Shown in pieces: positions 63,094-64,000 of a stretch of DNA of 64,000 bases. The stretch is taken from contig DIYP01000017.1 of the NCBI GenBank assembly GCA_002427735.1, positions 310,001 through 374,000 on the forward strand, in the 5' to 3' direction. The notes beneath the pieces were generated by a model. The model was given only the letters and a program-made list of their open reading frames with translations, had not been told where the DNA came from and did no database searches. A program made the position numbers and the translations under genes. The stretch's first letter is position 1. Each line of letters begins with the position of its first letter. The stretch comes from Flavobacteriales bacterium UBA6051 (GTDB lineage: Bacteria; Bacteroidota; Bacteroidia; Flavobacteriales_D; Crocinitomicaceae).

Positions 63094-63111
63094 AAATAAA
63101 TCTACACTGTT

Positions 63112-64000
63112 ATGTTCAAAAAAAGTCTAATTCTCGGTTTTGGAGCCATGGTACTTGGTTTCACTGGATTTGCACAAGATGCAGACGACGAGTACAAGTT
63201 GTTATTCATCGGAATTGATGGAGTTCGATCCGATGCCCTGCAACAACAAATGAATAATGGGAATGCTCCCAATCTGAAAGAAATGTTCGATACGGGTCTC
63301 TTTACATTCGATTCGTGGCATCTTGGAGTCACTTCATCCGGACCATCATGGTCTGATATGCTGACAGGCGTTTGGGAAAACAAGCATGGCGTAACGAGCA
63401 ATAATTATACGGGAAGTGACTACGGGACTTACCCATACTTTCCGACCAGAGTGAAGGAATGCCGTCCAAATGCCAAGGCTGTTCAGGTCACATCATGGCA
63501 GCCTATGAGTACAAATGTGTACAATGACGGTTGGGATAACAAAATAGTTCCGCCTACAGATGATGCTTGCGCTCAAGTTGCTGTAGCTCAATTACAAGAC
63601 GTAGAGCTCGATATTTTGTTTGTCCATATCGATGATGTTGATGCAGCTGGCCACGGAAATGGTTTTAATCCCTCTGTGCCTGCATATATGAATGCAATTT
63701 CTTATGCCGACGGGTTGGTCGGTCAGATAATTAACGCATTGGAGTCGCGTCCAAACTATGCAAATGAAAAGTGGGTGATCCTGGCAACAACAGACCACGG
63801 CGGTACAGGCACAGGGCACGGCGGTAACTCGGATGATGAGCGCCATATCTGGTGGGTCGCTACCGGTTATAATGTGCCTCAGACAGAGATTACTGGTGTT
63901 GATCCGGGGTCATATCAGTTTGGAACACCTCCGACAGATGCTGTCGTTGCGCAAGTTCCGGTGTTGACTGATATTGCCGTAACCGCCCTTGACCATTGCT
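63112..64000 (+). CDS. Alkaline-phosphatase-superfamily (type I phosphodiesterase-like) protein, 3' end outside window
   Basis: The frame runs from ATG 63112 off the window end, about 296 codons. Signal peptide (to GFAQ), FIGIDGVRSDAL with metal Asp, SSGPSWSDMLTG (nucleophile region), FVHIDDVDAAGHGNG and TTDHGGTGTGHGG, the metal-binding His/Asp motifs of nucleotide pyrophosphatase/phosphodiesterase enzymes. It is 18 nt after the receptor, so it is in the same operon. It may release phosphate or alcohol from phosphoesters or act on phosphonates; the substrate is not decided. Confidence 0.85.
   Translation, partial: MFKKSLILGFGAMVLGFTGFAQDADDEYKLLFIGIDGVRSDALQQQMNNGNAPNLKEMFDTGLFTFDSWHLGVTSSGPSWSDMLTGVWENKHGVTSNNYTGSDYGTYPYFPTRVKECRPNAKAVQVTSWQPMSTNVYNDGWDNKIVPPTDDACAQVAVAQLQDVELDILFVHIDDVDAAGHGNGFNPSVPAYMNAISYADGLVGQIINALESRPNYANEKWVILATTDHGGTGTGHGGNSDDERHIWWVATGYNVPQTEITGVDPGSYQFGTPPTDAVVAQVPVLTDIAVTALDHC

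Overview
The window reads as Bacteroidota chromosome, most likely Flavobacteriales near the Crocinitomicaceae/Fluviicola type; this placement is an inference. Supporting signs are a protein ending in a type IX secretion (T9SS) sorting domain, a TonB-dependent receptor with an N-terminal carboxypeptidase-regulatory-like domain, a DksA-like protein without zinc cysteines, Thermus-type NADP isocitrate dehydrogenase, AT-rich DNA, weak Shine-Dalgarno sequences and promoters of the TAnnTTTG type.

Positions 1 to about 30.1 kb are mostly ordinary chromosome: the end of a glutaminyl cyclotransferase, ftsE, a TPR/outer-membrane-barrel pair, dksA-lspA, purQ-purD, a CNNM/CorC protein, a HAD phosphatase, a bestrophin, a GNAT enzyme, a GT-C-like membrane protein, a MORN-repeat protein, a T9SS substrate, isocitrate dehydrogenase with two conserved uncharacterised neighbours, a redox operon (AraC regulator, AhpD-like protein, thioredoxin, small cysteine protein), and a TPR-LuxR membrane regulator. 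A 34-codon small ORF followed by two hairpins lies near 17.1 kb.

Positions 30.2 to 52.5 kb look like a defence or accessory island. It holds (i) a five-gene unit: cytoplasmic papain-like protease, patatin-like phospholipase, secreted barrel protein, four-helix membrane protein, metallo-beta-lactamase (MBL)-fold protein; (ii) a type I restriction-modification operon hsdM-hsdS-X-hsdR in which X, a TraB/ChaN/EreA-like protein, is coupled by ATGA overlaps on both sides; (iii) a secreted MBL protein with a coiled-coil insert; (iv) a tightly packed operon MBL - PtuA-like ATPase - PtuB-like HNH nuclease - McrB - McrC; (v) a membrane protein joining a secreted beta-helix-like domain to a K+-channel pore, divergent from a SHOCT-domain protein. 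A shared inverted repeat, GGTATTTATACC or a close variant, sits 23-25 nt upstream of a -7-like element at three promoters of this island and links the modules.

Positions 53.2 to 57 kb are a decayed mobile region: a 3' fragment of tRNA-Asn with its terminator, a tyrosine recombinase, short hypothetical genes, and a T9SS-protein remnant broken by an IS3 transposase remnant. From 57 kb to the end is a probable phosphonate/organophosphate locus: XRE-cupin regulator and phosphonatase-like HAD hydrolase on one strand; DUF5690/MFS transporter, a small Cys/His-tailed secreted protein, a TonB-dependent receptor and an alkaline-phosphatase-superfamily enzyme (cut by the window end) on the other.

All calls come from reading sequence motifs by eye. 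No database search was run, and family names rest on recalled signatures.
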